Origin: Bacteroidales bacterium
GTDB taxonomy: Bacteria; Bacteroidota; Bacteroidia; Bacteroidales; Marinilabiliaceae
NCBI GenBank assembly: GCA_004552385.1
Contig: SFOL01000082.1
Span: forward strand, 1 to 7,924
DNA: 7,924 nucleotides
Direction: 5' to 3'
A program made the position numbers and the translations under genes. Below the pieces are notes generated by a model. That model did no database searches. It saw only the letters and a program-made list of their open reading frames with translations, and had not been told where the DNA came from. Positions 6,817-7,924 of the stretch are shown one piece after another. Every line of letters starts with the position of its first letter. Positions within the stretch are counted from its first letter, which is position 1.

Positions 6817-7773
6817 ATGATGGATTCTTTAATGTCGCGGCGCGGCTTCTTTAAGCGTCTTGGTGGACTTGTGTTGGCGGCGGCGCCGCTAATGTCACCT
6901 ATGCCGCTCCTGACATCTTGTGGTCAGGACGATTCTAAGGATCGGAGGCGCAAACTGATTATTCTGCATACTAACGATGTCCACAGCCACATAGACCCGT
7001 TTCCCGCCTCTGACCCCAGGTACGCCGGCCTTGGCGGATATGCCAGGCGCGAGACTATAATATGTGACACTATAAGGCGGTATGGGGCCGAAAATGTGCT
7101 TGTCTTTGAGAGTGGCGATATGTTTCAAGGAACGCCATATTTCAATTTTTACCATGGCAAGCTCGAGATGCAGCTGATGAACCGTATGCACATTGACGCC
7201 GTCACCATCGGCAACCATGAGTTTGACAACGGGGTCTCGGCTTTGTGCGACTGTATGGAGATTGCCAATTTCCCTTTTCTCTCGGCCAATTACACCTTTA
7301 CCGACCCGAGGGGAGCGGAACTTGTAAAGCCCTACAAAGTGTTTGAGCGAGGGGGCTTTCGTGTGGGGGTGTTCGGCCTTGGCATCAGGCTTGCCGGTCT
7401 TGTGGCCCCTGCAAATTGTGACTCTGTGCGTTTCTCCGATATCGTCCCGACTGCGCAGAATGTGGTGAACAAGCTTCGCGTAGACGAGGGGTGCGACATA
7501 GTTATAGCCTTGACGCACTTAGGTTTTGAGGATGGCCCTAATGGCGATTGCGATAAGGCGCTTGCGGCCGATACAAGCGGTATCGATTTTATTCTCGGAG
7601 GTCACTCCCACACCTTCCTGCCCGAGCCTGTTTTCGTCAAAAACGTCAATGGAGAGCCTGTGTTTATAAATCAGGTGGGGTATGGGGGCGTGAACGTCGG
7701 ACGAATTGAGATTGGTGCCGACGCCTCGTCTCGTGCCGGGCTCATCTCTGCGGGCAATATGGTGGTAGGGTAG
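6817..7773 (+). CDS. Stand-alone 5'-nucleotidase metallophosphatase domain, Tat lipoprotein
   Basis: This 318-residue protein is the calcineurin-like catalytic half of a UshA-type 5'-nucleotidase, hydrolysing nucleotide phosphates with two metal ions. All ligand motifs are present: HTNDVHSH (Asp54, His56), ESGDMFQG (Asp101), GNHEFD (Asn133, with the His134/Asp137 dyad), THLG (His234) and GGHSH (His263, His265). Positions 101, 133, 134, 137 and 234 are each 17 more than the UshA residues as I recall them. It ends where this domain normally ends, and the partner domain is in the gene before it. The N-terminus has a twin-arginine motif, SRRGFFK (residues 7-13), then a hydrophobic stretch and lipobox LTSC (Cys35), so it is probably folded and metal-loaded before Tat export and then lipid-anchored. 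Possible starts are ATG 6817, 6820 and 6832; the last gives MSRRGFFK. No clear Shine-Dalgarno is seen, and the three-base gap suggests translational coupling. Confidence 0.93.
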   Translation: MMDSLMSRRGFFKRLGGLVLAAAPLMSPMPLLTSCGQDDSKDRRRKLIILHTNDVHSHIDPFPASDPRYAGLGGYARRETIICDTIRRYGAENVLVFESGDMFQGTPYFNFYHGKLEMQLMNRMHIDAVTIGNHEFDNGVSALCDCMEIANFPFLSANYTFTDPRGAELVKPYKVFERGGFRVGVFGLGIRLAGLVAPANCDSVRFSDIVPTAQNVVNKLRVDEGCDIVIALTHLGFEDGPNGDCDKALAADTSGIDFILGGHSHTFLPEPVFVKNVNGEPVFINQVGYGGVNVGRIEIGADASSRAGLISAGNMVVG

Positions 7774-7807
7774 GGCCTGCGCCACGCCTTGTCGCCTGAA
7801 CTTGAAA

Positions 7808-7862
7808 TACGCTACAGCCCTCTCGTCGTCATTTCGTATGATGGCGGGAGGGCTGTAGCGTG
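7808..7862. terminator. Long 25-pair hairpin after the operon, without a T-tract
   Basis: Bases 7808-7832 pair with 7838-7862 with no bulge and only four G-T pairs, leaving a TTCGT loop. The 13 pairs ACGCTACAGCCCT-type core (from 7809-7810 down to 7822, matched by 7848-7861) are all Watson-Crick. It starts 34 bases after the last stop. Neither side has a T-tract, so it is not a textbook intrinsic terminator. It could be a bidirectional terminator between convergent genes, a 3'-end stabiliser, or a dispersed hairpin element. Confidence 0.6.
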
Positions 7863-7898
7863 GCCGCTGCCCAACCAATGCCGGCATGTGTCGGAATC

Positions 7899-7924
7899 TT
7901 ATATTTTCACCACCATCATTTCGT
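7899..7924 (-). CDS. Possible 3' end of a convergent gene (very short fragment)
   Basis: Read on the minus strand from the right edge, one frame gives E-M-M-V-V-K-I followed by TAA (7901-7899). This could be the C-terminus of a convergent gene, which would explain a hairpin between two converging transcripts. Seven codons are too few to tell a gene from chance and no product can be assigned. Confidence 0.2.

Noticed and set aside
6895..7518. A 207-residue minus-strand open frame
   Set aside because: It is antisense to the metallophosphatase gene, whose catalytic motifs are all intact; the antisense product is low-complexity and unrecognisable.
6007..7773. The two nucleotidase genes as one gene broken by a frameshift
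   Set aside because: The C-domain is upstream of the N-domain, so repairing a frame would not restore the normal order, and each gene has its own N-terminal export signal.
1..7924. CRISPR arrays, insertion sequences, tRNA or rRNA genes, defence genes
   Set aside because: No regularly spaced repeats, transposase motifs, cloverleaf or rRNA sequence were found; most of the DNA is accounted for by metabolic and envelope genes.

Overview
The window reads as ordinary chromosomal DNA of a moderately GC-rich member of the Bacteroidota, probably Bacteroidales. The evidence is an OprP/OprO-type outer-membrane porin, a DPP5-like S9 dipeptidyl peptidase whose catalytic-domain motifs match my memory of the Porphyromonas gingivalis enzyme, a 5'-nucleotidase split into two genes, weak Shine-Dalgarno sequences, and one good TAnnTTTG-type -7 promoter box. 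I cannot name a genus.

Layout. Positions 1-1456 on the minus strand hold the N-terminal 485 codons of polyphosphate kinase 1 (ppk1), cut by the left edge. A divergent intergenic region (1457-1610) carries a Bacteroidota-type promoter and two TGCGCA-core dyads. A plus-strand unit follows: a very acidic unknown protein (1611-2162), a phosphate-selective-porin-family protein (2195-3343), and a 111-residue helical Ala/Lys-rich unknown protein (3372-3707). It is closed by a strong intrinsic terminator (3723-3788). After a short gap a second plus-strand unit begins: a DPP5-like dipeptidyl peptidase (3880-5985), a stand-alone 5'-nucleotidase C-terminal domain (about 6007-6813), and a stand-alone 5'-nucleotidase metallophosphatase domain with a Tat lipoprotein signal (6817-7773). 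A 25-pair hairpin without a T-tract follows (7808-7862). The last 26 bases may be the 3' end of a convergent minus-strand gene.

How the genes may work together. Several products fit phosphorus handling: a porin of the phosphate/polyphosphate-channel family, an enzyme that stores phosphate as polyphosphate, and a two-part periplasmic nucleotidase. The peptidase would add dipeptide scavenging. This link is inferred from family membership and neighbourhood, and porin specificity cannot be read from sequence. I found no defence system, mobile element, CRISPR array, tRNA or rRNA. The least explained signals are a perfect 28-bp palindrome inside the 5'-nucleotidase C-domain gene, the order-reversed split of the nucleotidase, the long hairpin at the right end, and the paired dyads upstream of ppk1.
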